NCBI GenBank assembly: GCA_026874595.1
Contig: CM049308.1
Location: 16,304,001-16,368,000, forward strand
DNA from: Sipunculus nudus
Taxonomy: Eukaryota > Annelida > Sipuncula > Golfingiida > Sipunculidae
Length of the DNA stretch: 64,000 nt
Direction of reading: 5' to 3'
The translations under genes were made by a program, and so were the position numbers. This document shows, piece by piece, positions 51,531 to 63,499 of this stretch. The notes under the pieces were generated by a model. It saw only the letters and a list, made by a program, of their open reading frames with translations. It did no database searches and was not told the DNA's origin. How positions within the stretch are numbered: the first letter of the stretch is position 1; each line of letters begins with the position of its first letter.

Positions 51531-54420
51531 TGTTGATTGATCTATCAGAAGGGGGATAGGAAATTAGGAATCAGCTGGAAGTTAATTTTGAATGAGCTAC
51601 TACTGTTGTGAGTAGGCAGGGTAAAAATCCACAAAACAACTGAACTACTGAACCAGTTTCCACAAAACCTTTTTGGGGAGGGGGAGGAGTATGTGTCAGG
51701 GAAGAACCCTATTGAATATTCATGAGAATCAGGATATAGGGACTAATCTATTACTGGCAGACTTGTAGGTGGTGCAGTATAATGAATGCGGATGAAGATA
51801 TATGAATGACAGTTGGTGACATGTTTTAAGCTTTCAGGATTTTAGTTAGTCTCTTGACAGGGATAGGAATAAGCTGGAAGTTCAATTTGAATTAGAAACA
51901 ATCTGTTGTGAGTAGGCATGGTGATATTCAACCCTTAGTTAGGTTAAACAGAGATAGGTGGCTCTGGTTTCACAGTCTCAGACCAGATGCATACCCAGTC
52001 CTGACTGAAAAGCTTGTTGCTGCCATCTATATGGTAATTTCAATACTAAGTCAGCAAGATTAATGCATAGGCAAGACATGAACAACCCACACTCTTATTC
52101 TCAAGGCACAACAGACGGCTTGTATAATTAGACTTGGAAGCTAATGTAAGATGAAATAGTCCTTGAAAAGAGAAGCTTGTATAAGCTACAGAAGCCAAGT
52201 AAATACTAAATAAGGACTCATCATCAGTCTTACAAGGACTTCATGTCAGCTCAGTGTGCAGCTTAGGAAGCCAGTGTTCACTGTGTTGAAGCACATCTTT
52301 GTTTCCCAGGGCTGTACCTTGCTGCCAACTCTGCTGAGGGGTTGCTGCACTGGAGAGGGTTATCACAAGAAAGCAAGATAGCTGTGATGAGTGGCAGCCT
52401 GCAGTAGAAACTTGTACTGTTTCAGCCTGCTGGTTTAATATCTGTCAGTTTGTTAGTGGTTGTTTGATTGGTTAAAGAATAATGAGGTTCTTAAGGCAGC
52501 CTCATTTGGTTGGCCAATCAGAAAGTGCGAAGCATGATTTTTAATTTAGTTCTGCCATTTGTGCAAAAATCCATACAGTTGAACAATAAAAGTGATCATA
52601 GAAAAATGAACTGTAAATCTTTAGTTTTATGCAGTTTTGGAGAAATAATTAAGTCAACCAATGAGCAAACTCTGATTCTCTTGTTTATTTAATTCCTGTC
52701 AAATACACTTCTAATTTATGTTGTCTGTTCCTTATCTTATTCACATGTACATTCATTAGTGATATGTATTTGCCATATTTAATTTGTTTATATTAAAGTG
52801 CTCCTATAGGCTGTGTATTTGATTGGTGTATTTGGAAGGTAATAAGTCATTTTATACAAATATAGAAAGATTTTTTTATCTGAAAACTATGAAAAACCTA
52901 CATTACCTAGGAAAATAGAAAACAATTCTTCAGACAACCAAGTTTTATTTGGAAAAATATTAAGCAATTAATTTAAACCATAGTTGGTCACCAAAATAGT
53001 TTAAAGAAATCTAATATGGATCAGAACAAACTGGCATTCACGTCATTGGATGGAAAGATATTTTTGTGATATTTATGTTTTGTATCATATATGGCAAAGA
53101 AAACATTCAGCTCCGCAGTCAATTCCTACAGGAATAATGATTGGTTGAAATCTAATCAGCAGAACATTGAAAAATTCCTGATGAGGTCTTCATGATATTG
53201 CTATGGAAATGTATTTCTTTCACAATCTAAATATGTTACGGAGTACCATAAATACTTCACAGAAAATTGAGAACTGTACATGTGTTGCTGTAGGGAAGCA
53301 ATCGGCATGTTTAGTCAGGCTGACATGCTGACTTTAAACAAACTAACTGGATTTGCTGATTACTTGCTGTTCCCAAGTGTATTTTAAACTTGCCGTTAAA
53401 CATTGAAATATCATAGATGAGTGTACTGAGCTTGTATCCCTCAATAACTTAGTTTCATTGTGGAAAACATTTTGCCCATAGGAAGCTCATTGAAATAATT
53501 GATATTGGTCATATTGTCTGGATAATATAGGTGTATAGAATATATGTCTGAGATTAATGAGCCATAGCAAAGATAATTCTGTTAACATTTTTAGGCTTAA
53601 ATTGAGAAAACATTTTGATACATTAGTGTAATTAAATTTAAAATATTAAAAATGCTGACAAACACTGCTGGAAGAGATGATTTGCATAATGGTAAATTTA
53701 TAAATAACCAGGCTCATGTGATGACTTGAACTCAATTTAAGTTGTGTGGACCTGACCCTATGCAAGAACAGGTAACACACTGGTTTAAATCATGTAGAAA
53801 TAAGAGCTTTCTTCATTATCCATAAACAAAAGGTATTTTCAGTATATTAGACCAATGTCCATGAGGCTGATTTATTTCACAGAACATAAGTCTGTTGTGC
53901 AGTTTCTGACCAGAGAACTTTACCTTCTAGACTTATATTTTGTAGGGCAGTGTTCATTTGCCATCCAGGTGTTACACAGACAGATGCCGTCTGGACAAAT
54001 GTGTGTGAAGCTATCTAGAACTCCCAGGCAAATGTTTTGCGTGGTACTAAATATATTGACATTGCAGGTAAAAATCTTGCTCAGTAATGATTGTATCTTT
54101 ATAGCAGTTGTTATAGAGGTGGTTTGCTTTAAGGTTAATGGATTTTTTTAGAACTGAAATTAAAGAAATCTAGCCATATCTTGAAGAGTTATTACTCTGA
54201 ATCTCAGGTGTTCCAGAGTGGCTGTATTAATTGAAGGGCTCATGTCCCTTTGGATCAATGTCACCTGGACTATTGTTCCTTGAGCAAGAGTTCTTGACAT
54301 TAATGTCATATATATAGTATGTTCTGTTAACCAATATCCTATGGGCCAGTGCACTGTCCTCCAGTTTCCCATGAGCAAAGAAATTTCTCTGGGTCAGTCT
54401 TTTTAAATAGGCCTGTCAAA
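51531..54420. other. Intronic stretch, nothing supported
   Basis: Just after the 51.2-kb minisatellite, two similar segments (GGGATAGGAA...AGCTGGAAGTT, about 51549 and 51861; CTGTTGTGAGTAGGCA at 51604 and 51902) form a diverged duplication about 300 bp apart. Beyond it no feature is visible. Confidence 0.45.
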
Positions 54421-54479
54421 TGATGGCAGTATTATTGTATAACCACCGTCTGTCCATCTGTCTCTCTGTCTGTTTACTT

Positions 54480-54898
54480 TTAATGTCCCAGTGATAACTT
54501 ACCAGGACCTTGATAGATTTTCATGAAACTCACCATAACTACTTACCAATAGATTATCTCGCCCAAGTTCGATTATGGGCAACATCCACACATAATTTAT
54601 AAGGTCATGGGTCACTAGGCTACTTTGTGGTGTTGCCATGATTACTCATGAAGAATATGAAGGATTTTTATCAAACTCATCAGAAATGTTGATTTATAAA
54701 ATATCTCACCTAAGTTCGATTTCCAGGAAAATCCATGCATATTTAATGAGGTCAGAGGTCACTGCACTGTGGAGGTACCTATGGATTTTCATGAAACCCA
54801 TTATACATATTTACCAATTGAGTTTCTCACCTGATTTACCTCCTCATCTAATTTCACACATATTTAATGAGGTCAGAGGTCACCAGATACACGATGGG
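54480..54898. repeat. Diverged tandem repeat, about 3 units of about 120-135 bp
   Basis: Each unit carries GATTTTCATGAAAC(T/C)CA or its variant, a TTACCAATAGATTATCTC-like segment, and CACA(T)ATTTAATGAGGTCA(G)AGGTCAC. Units start near 54505, 54655 and 54780. The CGCGA-rich MITE is inserted at the end of the third unit. A TCTGTC-rich tract precedes the first. Confidence 0.6.
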
Positions 54899-54900
54899 CA

Positions 54901-55363
54901 TACTGTGGTTGCCTTTTTGTTCGCGAGGGTTTTAATTTCGCGATATTCGCGATTGGGAAATAATCGCGAAAATGAAACCCTCGGGAATAATAAGCCAATT
55001 GAGTATGTCCTTCTTATATATATATATATATACACTATATATATATATAGTGTAGCCAATACTTGTATGTGAATAGGTAAGAACAGTGAGAAATTTTATG
55101 ATAAAATTCATCCATGGAGGTATAGGGAAAACGTTCCCTTAGATTTGATTTACTCTGTATGTGCTGTGTGTACGGGCCCATCGTTATATGAGAAGAATAT
55201 TACAAACTCATCACTTCTCTCATTTAATGATACACACAGGTATTGCTTTGCCAAAGATTTGATATAGGTTCTGGTGAGATCGCGAAAATGAAACCCTCGC
55301 GAAACATTAAAAATGGAGCAATCGCGTAAATTCAGCCTCGCGAATATGAAGCCAACCACAGTA
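54901..55363. mobile_element. MITE with CGCGA-rich inverted ends, TA target
   Basis: Left end TACTGTGGTTGCCTT (54901-54915) and right end CAACCACAGTA (55353-55363) are inverted repeats. The match continues inward as TTCGCGAGG and again in the GCGAT blocks. Several CGCGA/TCGCG words recur in both termini, perhaps transposase-binding sites. The centre has a palindromic AT run (55018-55050, ACACTATAT... to ...ATATAGTGT). The terminal TA pairs suggest TA target duplication as in Tc1/mariner-pogo elements. No protein is encoded. Confidence 0.7.
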
Positions 55364-55369
55364 TTATGC

Positions 55370-58300
55370 ACATTTGCAGTGCTCTTGTTTCTGATGGTTA
55401 AATATGACAAAAACTTAAATGTTTAGTGTAATTTAAAAAATGACAAGAAGTCATCATGGCCTTGCGTCCTGCTATTGACCAATCTGTGATTGGATGCCAT
55501 TTGATCCTTCTTATTATCTTTTTGTCATTTTATTTTTTTTAAATTATATTTCTTTCACACCAAAAAAGGTAATAGTGTACCTACTGCGTCAGATAAGAAG
55601 CATGTTTTATTTAATAGCTCAGAGGATAGTTCCGGCAAAGCATGGTTTTAAGGTCCTGGAGAAAATGATCCCCTTTTCTTATCAGATAAACTTTCATGGA
55701 AGAGTCATGAACATGTTCCATTCCCAAGATATTACTTCTTGTTCAAGGATTATGATTTCTGGTTTTCTCTCAGCTGATAAAAATGTATAAATTGTCCTGA
55801 ATTTCTTTCTTGAACATCATCTTGGGTCTCATTGGTTTTGAATCCAGTTTTTGGTTCATTTGCAAACAGTCATTTTGAATTAAAATAGCATTACACAGTT
55901 TTCAGTGGTACTTAAAATATAAGGTTAGAATATACATAAAACTGAAATGATTGATGAGGTTTTGACGTAAAACGCGGTAAGAATTTTGTTACCAATTTGT
56001 AATCCAAAGAAACTTAAAGTCCCACTGCTTGTTTACTAAAAAGTGTAAAGTGAATGTTTAAAACCTAGATCATGTCAGGTGTAACCATAAAAGGTAAGCC
56101 TACAGGTTAACTTTGAATAGTTAGAATCAAGTAACTTGTGACAATGGTAAGCTTGATATAGTGGTTAAATTTGATTTAGGGGAGAGGCATGTGTCATTTG
56201 TGTCCCCACTTTTTTCCACATAAAAACTTTTGGAAATATAACAATACATGCTTAAAGGGACCTTATCACGTACAAAGCATGTTGAATCAACACAAAAAAT
56301 AGGGTCTCTCTTTGATATAATATGGTACCTGCTAAAATATTGAACGGAAACTGTTGGCTCACTCCTGTACATGAGTGTTAAAAAAGTGGACTGGGGGCTA
56401 TCACTGGCGCCAGCATAAACATAGGGCAAATGCAACCTGCGTTTTCCATTTTCTTTTCAGGCTTACAGCCAGTGTTTCCCAACTGTGCACATTTATGTTT
56501 TATCTACTCCTTGTTTTGGATCTTTCACATATGTGCAAAATCAGATCTCCTTGTCACACAACCTTGTTAAGGTAAACAGTCACATGTGGGCCGTGTTCAC
56601 TAACATGCAGAACCTTAACAAGGTGTTTAGCAGCTGAAAGGGAGGCACTGACACTGTATGCAGCAAAAATTGAACTGCTTGTGTGAAAGCTTAGACATAA
56701 TAATGCTCCTGAAGAAGTGCCAAATAGACCCCAGATTAAACTAATACAGCCCAAATTTTCTTTAGGTGTTATTTATTTTATACAGTTTAAATCTTAGTAT
56801 TTTTGTAAGTTTGAATCAACTTTATCAGGAAATCTTTATTTCTTTTGTGAATGCAATGCTTGCTCAAGGTGTAGGACTGCCAAATATGCAATTATTTGTT
56901 CAAATCCCTTGACATCAAGGCATATTTGTGAGTCCATGATACTATGTCAGTTATTACAACCCTGGTGAAATTTGAAAGTACCAGTATGTATGTTAATGAT
57001 AGTTGACCTTTAGTACAGATGCTAAATGTACTTGCATTTGTTTAGTACTGTTTTTAAATAGCAGTAAAATATCAAAAACTGTTAAATATCTTTTATTGCA
57101 TTACTTATTCATATCTTGATATCTGTATAGGTTGCACCCATGAAACGAGAGGTAAGTGGTCTCTTTAACATTCTGGCTTTAGATGAATAGTTGTAACTTG
57201 GATGCATGCAGTGTGTGTGTATATTAAACAGCAGGTGACTGTGAATGGGGTTTCCCCATCCACGCAGGAAGTGTGCTTGAGATAATATGTGCTTTATATG
57301 ACTCACAGTTTAATCAGATAATCCCTGAGAGTGATACAATTAGCAATTTGTGTGATAGCCTAATTCAAACCTTAATTTACATTTTCCAGCTTTTATGTAT
57401 ATAATTAAACCTAATTGTGATTAAACATGGATATTCTGCATCCTGACAAGACACAAATTATAGTTTAGGTGTTGTAATATCTTGTTTACTTAGATGAATC
57501 TCCTGCTGGTGAAGGTGAATGTGTAAAACATGTGATAACTTAGCTGACTTAACTTGCTGAGGTGATGCAATGCATCCCAGTTACTTGTAGAAAACCATGT
57601 TATTTCAGTACAGGTTACAACTAATTTAGAAATTTATATTGATGCCTTGCATTTTCTGTGATCATAAGGTCTCTTTGAGCTTTGAATTTAATTGCAAATT
57701 GGAATACAAACTATTATTTCTAAGTATGTGCATTTACTATTTTTTACCACTGGATATAGCTCCTCCTAATCTGCTCGTTTGGTAAGGACCACTGTAGTTG
57801 CGAGCTATTCTAGGAATTAAAAAGGTGCACATGTTCCCACCTTGCAAGCCTTCTCAGATCTAATTTACTCAAGAACTTATAACTTGTTTATAGGTGACTG
57901 AAATTATTCAACAGTTGTTTTGAGGACAAGGCCTGATTTATGAAAATTACTTTGTAAATTGGCAAAAAAAACCTTTAAAGCTGATAGAGTACTTCTGAAA
58001 AAACATGAAGTAACAAGTGTAAAGTATTTCTGAAATTTTTAAAATGTTAATCAGAACTGTTGATTTTTTTTTGTTAAGAGGAAACTTAAAAGACCATGAT
58101 TTGTATAATTTTAGTGTGGGTTGAGGAAATTTTAAACTCACAAGTTAAAGAACACTTTTATAAGATAATTATTTCTTATATGAGCAGACAATTTGTTTTG
58201 GTGCACGCAGAGATGATTCAGGCTCAGAAGTATGCAGCTGTGATGACTGAGCTTGAATAAAAACTTGTCTACTTGTAAGTGGGGGCATGTTTACCCAAAC

Positions 58301-58555
58301 ATGTACTTGTGTTTGCATTTTAATGTACCATCATTTCAGAATTCGGCACATTCTCTGATCAGTGGGAGATTTGCTGCTCCATGTTAGAATTTAAATAATG
58401 CTCTAATCCATCACATTCCTATGTACTACTTCACATGTAACTTGTAAGATATATATTATTACATTCATATGCAGAAGTATTGTTTTATTATTACAGTATA
58501 TTAACAAAAATAAGAGTGCTTTCTCAACAAATAATAAAACATGTATAGGTAAGTA
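55370..58555. other. Intronic stretch, nothing supported
   Basis: Chance open readings (55494-55790 plus, 56127-56435 minus) without family resemblance; no repeat pair or RNA gene recognised. Confidence 0.45.
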
Positions 58556-58559
58556 TCTG

Positions 58560-59135
58560 TAGAATTCCATTCAGGTTGCGGACTACATGACAGGATGGTA
58601 GCACACGCTTCCTTTCTTTTATATCCTGGTGTTAATCAGGCCCGGTGACTACTGGACCTGTGGTCCCTGGATGTGTAATCAACCTTAATGCTGGGTTATA
58701 CTACTGTTGAACCCCTGAAATATGGACATCTTCCCATCAAGCATACAGAGCGCTCACCCTTCCCCAGACCACAGAATGTGGTCTCCTGTCGTCATTGTGT
58801 TCATCACTGCCATAACATAAGTATAACCATCAGTGTCAATGCTGCATCAGCATCATCACTGTCCATTTTAACCAATGATAGAATACAAAATTACTACATT
58901 CCTACTGTCCATTTTAGCTTTGAACTGTCCACTCCATGTCACTCATTATTATCAATATCTCATCATCACCCATGATACATGGACTTTGGGCACAGCCTTC
59001 CCATTAAGTCTGCATAGGGCTCATTCTGGGTGGGTAGCTGACTGAAAAATCTCACTGCTCCTTGGCTGAGGTTTGAACTCATGATCTCCTGGCTTTGAGT
59101 CCTGCGCTCTACCCTTTGACCACAGAGGCTGGTAA
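58560..59135 (-). mobile_element. tRNA-derived SINE, copy C, composite/interrupted
   Basis: On the minus strand the tRNA-like head (GGGTAGAGCGCAGGACTCAA, then AGTTCAAACCTC, about 59115-59060) and the first body segment run to about 58970. About 200 bp of unrelated sequence follows (58770-58970). The body then resumes from a slightly earlier point (GGGTGAGCGCTCTGTATGCT, about 58760) through the CATGTAGTCC block to about 58560. The small overlap of body sequence suggests two SINE copies joined, or an internal duplication plus insertion. A 59-bp minisatellite begins right at its 5' side (59142). Confidence 0.65.
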
Positions 59136-59141
59136 TCATGA

Positions 59142-59435
59142 GCAGAGCTGTCATTTTGTTCAAGCTGTCCATTGAGCACAGTGTCATGTTTCTGACATAA
59201 GCAGAGCTGTCATTTTGTTCAAGCTGTACATTGAGCACACTGTCACGTTTCTGACATAAGCAGAGCTGTCATTTTTTTCAAGCTGTACATTTAACACACT
59301 GTCACGTTTCTGACATAAGCAGAGCTGTCATTTTGTTAAAGCTGTCCATTGAGCATACTGTTACGTATCTGACAAAAGCAGAGCTGTCATTTTGTTCAAG
59401 CTGTGTATATTGTGCCCACTGTCACGTTTCTGAAT
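59142..59435. repeat. Minisatellite, exact 59-bp period, 5 copies
   Basis: GCAGAGCTGTCATTTT starts at 59142, 59201, 59260, 59319 and 59378, always 59 bp apart. Each unit holds CAAGCTGT(C/A)CATT and GTCACGTTTCTGACATAA with few substitutions. The array abuts the head of SINE copy C. Confidence 0.9.
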
Positions 59436-60345
59436 TTTATTTCACAAAATTACCACTGTACTTCATCCATTGATGTTATAACAATTATAAGCAAATATAG
59501 AGGGCATCATTGTCTTATTGACTGAAAACAGGAAACTAATTTTACGACTCATCACTTCTGTGTAGATTTTATTGATAAGCCATCATATGATGTACAATTG
59601 GGACAGTGTTGCTAAATGTTTAAGGGGAAATTTTAACCTGGCTGTTGCTTTAATGTTTTTAAAATTGCTCTGAATTAAAACATTGATCTAATTATTATCC
59701 CTTGTATGGTCATTTCATTATTAATTTCTTCTGCATTTAATTCAGTAGTCACCAACAGCAGGGGTTGGGATTCTAAGTGGTCTAAGAATCTGCCAGTAGT
59801 ATTTTAAAATTTTAGATGTAGGCTTCCTATTTTGAAAAACCTTCAAGCCCAGTAGGCCTGTAGAAATAGGTTAAAGTGTACTACATATTTTCTATGTCAT
59901 ATTGTGTTATAATACTGCCAACAGGTGCCAAGGTATGTTTTGTTTTCCTCTTTGTTCACTACCTGGTATGGCTGTTAGCTCATTTATGCAAAAGTTATGA
60001 AATTTGTGGAGGGTTAGGGTGATGCCCAAGGAACAATTCATAAACATTTGGAGTGAACTTGAGTGACTTTAATATAAGTTTTATTTAATTTATTTCATTG
60101 AGTGGTTATCCATTAATATCAAGGGCTGGATTTGTTCTAGAGCTTACCTGTGGACAGTTGGTGAACAGTGACACTGTTTGCACTGGGACATAACAAGTTA
60201 GAATCCAACCTGAGATTCCTTAAGAGGTCTGTCTGGAGTTCTAGTTTTAGATTAACTTAATATATATATATAATAGTGGATCAGAGTAATGAAATAAATG
60301 AAAAGTAATAAAATATGGTAATAAAAGAAATAAAGGGTTGTTTTT

Positions 60346-60665
60346 GCAAATCATAATTGTATCCCCCAAAACAAAGTTTTTGTGGATACTTTGTTTTTGA
60401 CTGGGTTCACTGGCAGCTGAGTTTGTTCCCGGAATAGTACTTTGAGACCACTGGACAGATTTTTCCGATACTTGACACCATTATCAGATCACATGTGAAC
60501 ATGTGCCAAAATATTAAAACTCCCTAATAAAACTATTACCGTTCTTTTCTGCAGTGTGTCCAACTGTGTGTCTGTATTGACACATTAACCCACATATCTT
60601 CGGACTCATTTGACCAATCAGGCTGAAATTTTGCACGAGTGTAGCTCTTTGGATAGCTTTATAAC
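60346..60665 (+). repeat. Dispersed repeat headed TTGTATCCCCCAAAACAAAG
   Basis: Same head hairpin as the copy at 22.1 kb (TTGTATCC(C/G)CCAAAACA, then G(T/C)GGATACT(T/A)TGTTT), followed by diverged sequence with CAATCAGGCTGAAATTTTGC. No protein is encoded. Confidence 0.5.
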
Positions 60666-61479
60666 ATACACAAAACCCAAAGGGTTTGCGATTCTTAAAA
60701 AATCATTTAAATGTTTAACTTACAAGTCAGAAGGATCTGAAAATTTAAAACCCTCTCCAAAGCCCCCCACACATGGGTTCTTGCCATTTAAAAATAAGTT
60801 ACTTTTCATTCACAAATAAATAGACCAGTCACAAATATAAATTAACATTAACACATGAAATTATCCTAATCAAGTGTGTGGGTTACTTGGTCAGTGCAAG
60901 GGTTACAGTAAGCTCCTCTTCAGCTGGTTAACTTGAAAGAACATTTCTTGATGGTTAAAAATTTTACTTTCACACATATACAAACTGAATTCCAGGCTTG
61001 ATGGTTCCTGCCCAAATAAAATTTTTTAATACAAATGCAAATTTATATTTCTTACTGACTATGGTTCGCAAAGATATATCACTCTATCTCAATATCTTAT
61101 CAGCTGTCTACTTGTCTTCACTCTAATCACTCTAAACAGACTCTCTTGTTGACTACTCTCCACTAACTGTACTGTATGACTAATTGACCTTTTCTAACAT
61201 ATTTTAAAATATGTTTAATTTATTTCTCCCTCAGAAGTGAACAGAGACAATTATAATGGGGCATAATATTGACCTATAAGAGAAAGCGTGTCATTCAGCC
61301 TCCCCCCTCCTGCTTGAGGTGATGTCACTGTGTGTTGGCTGATGATGGTCTAGTAGTGAATGCTTGGTATGTGGATGGCTTCCTTCTGGTTCACATGCAT
61401 ACCACTAAGTCATTCATGTCAAACCAACGTTGAGCCACTGTAACCTTTATAACTACATCATATTGGATTGTAAGACACC

Positions 61480-61980
61480 TGTCAAAAAAAAAAAAAAAAA
61501 ATAGACATACCCGGTAATTTTTTCCAGATATTCTTTAGTAAGTTTGTAATATGTAATTTTTAAACACTTGGACCTTAAAATAGCTTTTGCTCTGTTTTTA
61601 AACCTAATAAATAGACAAATTCTTTTCAGTTTGACTTGTTGAAATGCACAATATTATTATTATTTTTATTATACATTTATATAACAAGGTGCGTTACATT
61701 AAAATCTAGCATATTTAAAGTAATTCATAAAAGTCCTTCACATGTACAGTTTACCTACATTATAGTGCACTAGATTTTACCTGTAATATATATTCACATT
61801 ATTATCTACAGTAGATAAAATAGTACATATTATTACATGAATATGGATATGTACCATGTGTGGTACAAGCAAAACATAATTTACGGGATAGAAGATGAAA
61901 ATGGTTATTGTTTAGTCAAATTTGAAATCCAGATTTCTGAGGACTTTTTACTGTAAAAGAGAGAGAGAGAGAGAGAGAGA
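61480..61980. repeat. Poly-A, ATT and GA microsatellites
   Basis: An A-run at 61483-61501, ATT repeats at 61650-61672, and a GA run at about 61959-61980. The sequence after the ATT run (ACATTTATATAACAAGGTGC) resembles a common invertebrate repeat with an AGGCGC-type core, but too weakly to call. Confidence 0.7.
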
Positions 61981-62086
61981 AATAGTATGTACATAAGGAG
62001 CTCATTGCATACAGGATTTGAAGTTTTTGGTTACTTGTGCAGGGAGCCCTTCCAGGATTTTTCTCAAGTTTCAACAAATTAACTTA

Positions 62087-63496
62087 CCGTAAAATCTCCA
62101 CTTAAAACCGCACTTCCGATTAAAACCGCACCCAGACTTCGCCGAAATTCCAGGTGAGACACCGCGAGGGGCTCAAATACTAAGAACCCCCTTTTAAAAC
62201 CGCACCAACTTTCGCTACGGAATGATTTGACAAAAGACACAATCAAGCTATCATCTAGAAATGAACACGCTTAGGTTGCGACTCGGCCATTCCTGTCCAC
62301 TTTAAAATTCCTTGGGCATTTTATTTAAACACATCATAACACTTTTTTGCAGGGTCACTCAAGCATGAAGTTTGGGAAGACGTAAGGTCCGGTGAACCTC
62401 TGCCTGTTTATACAGATTTTATATTTTGTGCTGTATTCTTATTTGCTGATTTGTCATTATATTTTGGAAAAAAATATTCTCCTGATCCATTTCAAGTCAC
62501 TGTAAATTTAAATTCTAAAAGTAATATTTTGAAATCTTAATTTTTGATGAAAATTTCATTTTCTGGAATTACTCGGAATATTAAAATCATTTTCATACCG
62601 GTTACTTCAGTGTTATCATCATCACATCGTACGTTGACATCACTCCATGTCACAATTTGCTGGTGCGTTTGGAAACATCGCTGGTCAACTTAACTAAATA
62701 TCAAAGTAACTGAAGTTACCTTGTCGAGATACACACGTATAGGCAACATGACGCTTGAAAACGAGTGATTTTAAGGTAAAATTAAAGTGGCCAGTCGGGG
62801 TAAGCAAGTTTTTTTCCTGAAGAAAGTTTCTGTGTGGGGAGCCATTTTGTCAAGGCAGTGTTCACGCAAGGCACGCTGGGACATTATAGGTGGCTGTTCT
62901 GTTTACCACCCACCGCGTACATCCGTTCAAAATATTCTTAGCAGAATACCGGGGCGTTTCAGCACATGGCGGCACTCAAACTTGATTTTAAAAGGATCGT
63001 CTGCCATTGTGTGACTCTTTACGATGCCAGCTTTTTATTCATTTTACGTTTTAAACAAATAATCATTGCTAAATAATGCCGCAAATGGGTTTAGAGTAGG
63101 CTTTTATTTCAATTTTGCTTGACCATGCCCAACGAAGTGGGCCGCTGTGTGTTACAGCAGGGTTGTAGTAAACGTATTATTTGGTGACAATTACCAAGAT
63201 TTTATAACAAGTTATATATCACACGAAAACTAATCAGCAATATTTAATTTATATATAACAAATAATCGTAAATAATACATTTACATACGGCTCCCATGCA
63301 TGCGAGACTGCTGCTAAGAACGGCCTTCGAAAGTTGCAATATTATCGCCCACTCTCCGGCCTTAAAACGATGTCTGTCAGGAAGATATTCAGGAAACCCT
63401 TCTAGTATTAACCGCACAGTGCTTTCAGGAAATCAACCTGATTTCAAGATTTTGAATTTCTTGATTAAACCGCGGTTTTAAGTGGAGATTTTACGG
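62087..63496. mobile_element. 1.41-kb non-autonomous pogo/Tc1-mariner-like element, TA target
   Basis: Perfect terminal inverted repeats of at least 25 bp: the left end reads CCGTAAAATCTCCACTTAAA and on into ACCGC from 62087, and its reverse complement ends at 63496. TA flanks both sides (62085-62086, 63497-63498). The subterminal decamer AAAACCGCAC recurs at 62104, 62122 and 62196, with related ACCGCAC near 63411 and ACCGCGG near 63467, which looks like an array of transposase-binding sites. The two short open stretches inside (62787-63014, 63296-63481, plus) match no transposase I recognise. It lies in the PRKD intron. Confidence 0.75.
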
Positions 63497-63499
63497 TAT

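Larger units (their letters stand above)
59440..62080. other. Intronic stretch with microsatellites only
   Basis: Apart from the 60.35-kb repeat head and the microsatellites at 61.5-62.0 kb listed separately, nothing is recognised. Confidence 0.45.

Noticed and set aside
54638-55072. 144-codon open reading across 54.6-55.1 kb
   Set aside because: It runs through the tandem repeat into the MITE and its AT palindrome; ending in IYIYIYTIYIY-type low complexity, it is not a gene.
59142-59435. CRISPR-like array
   Set aside because: The whole 59-bp unit is repeated with no unique spacers, and the DNA is animal.
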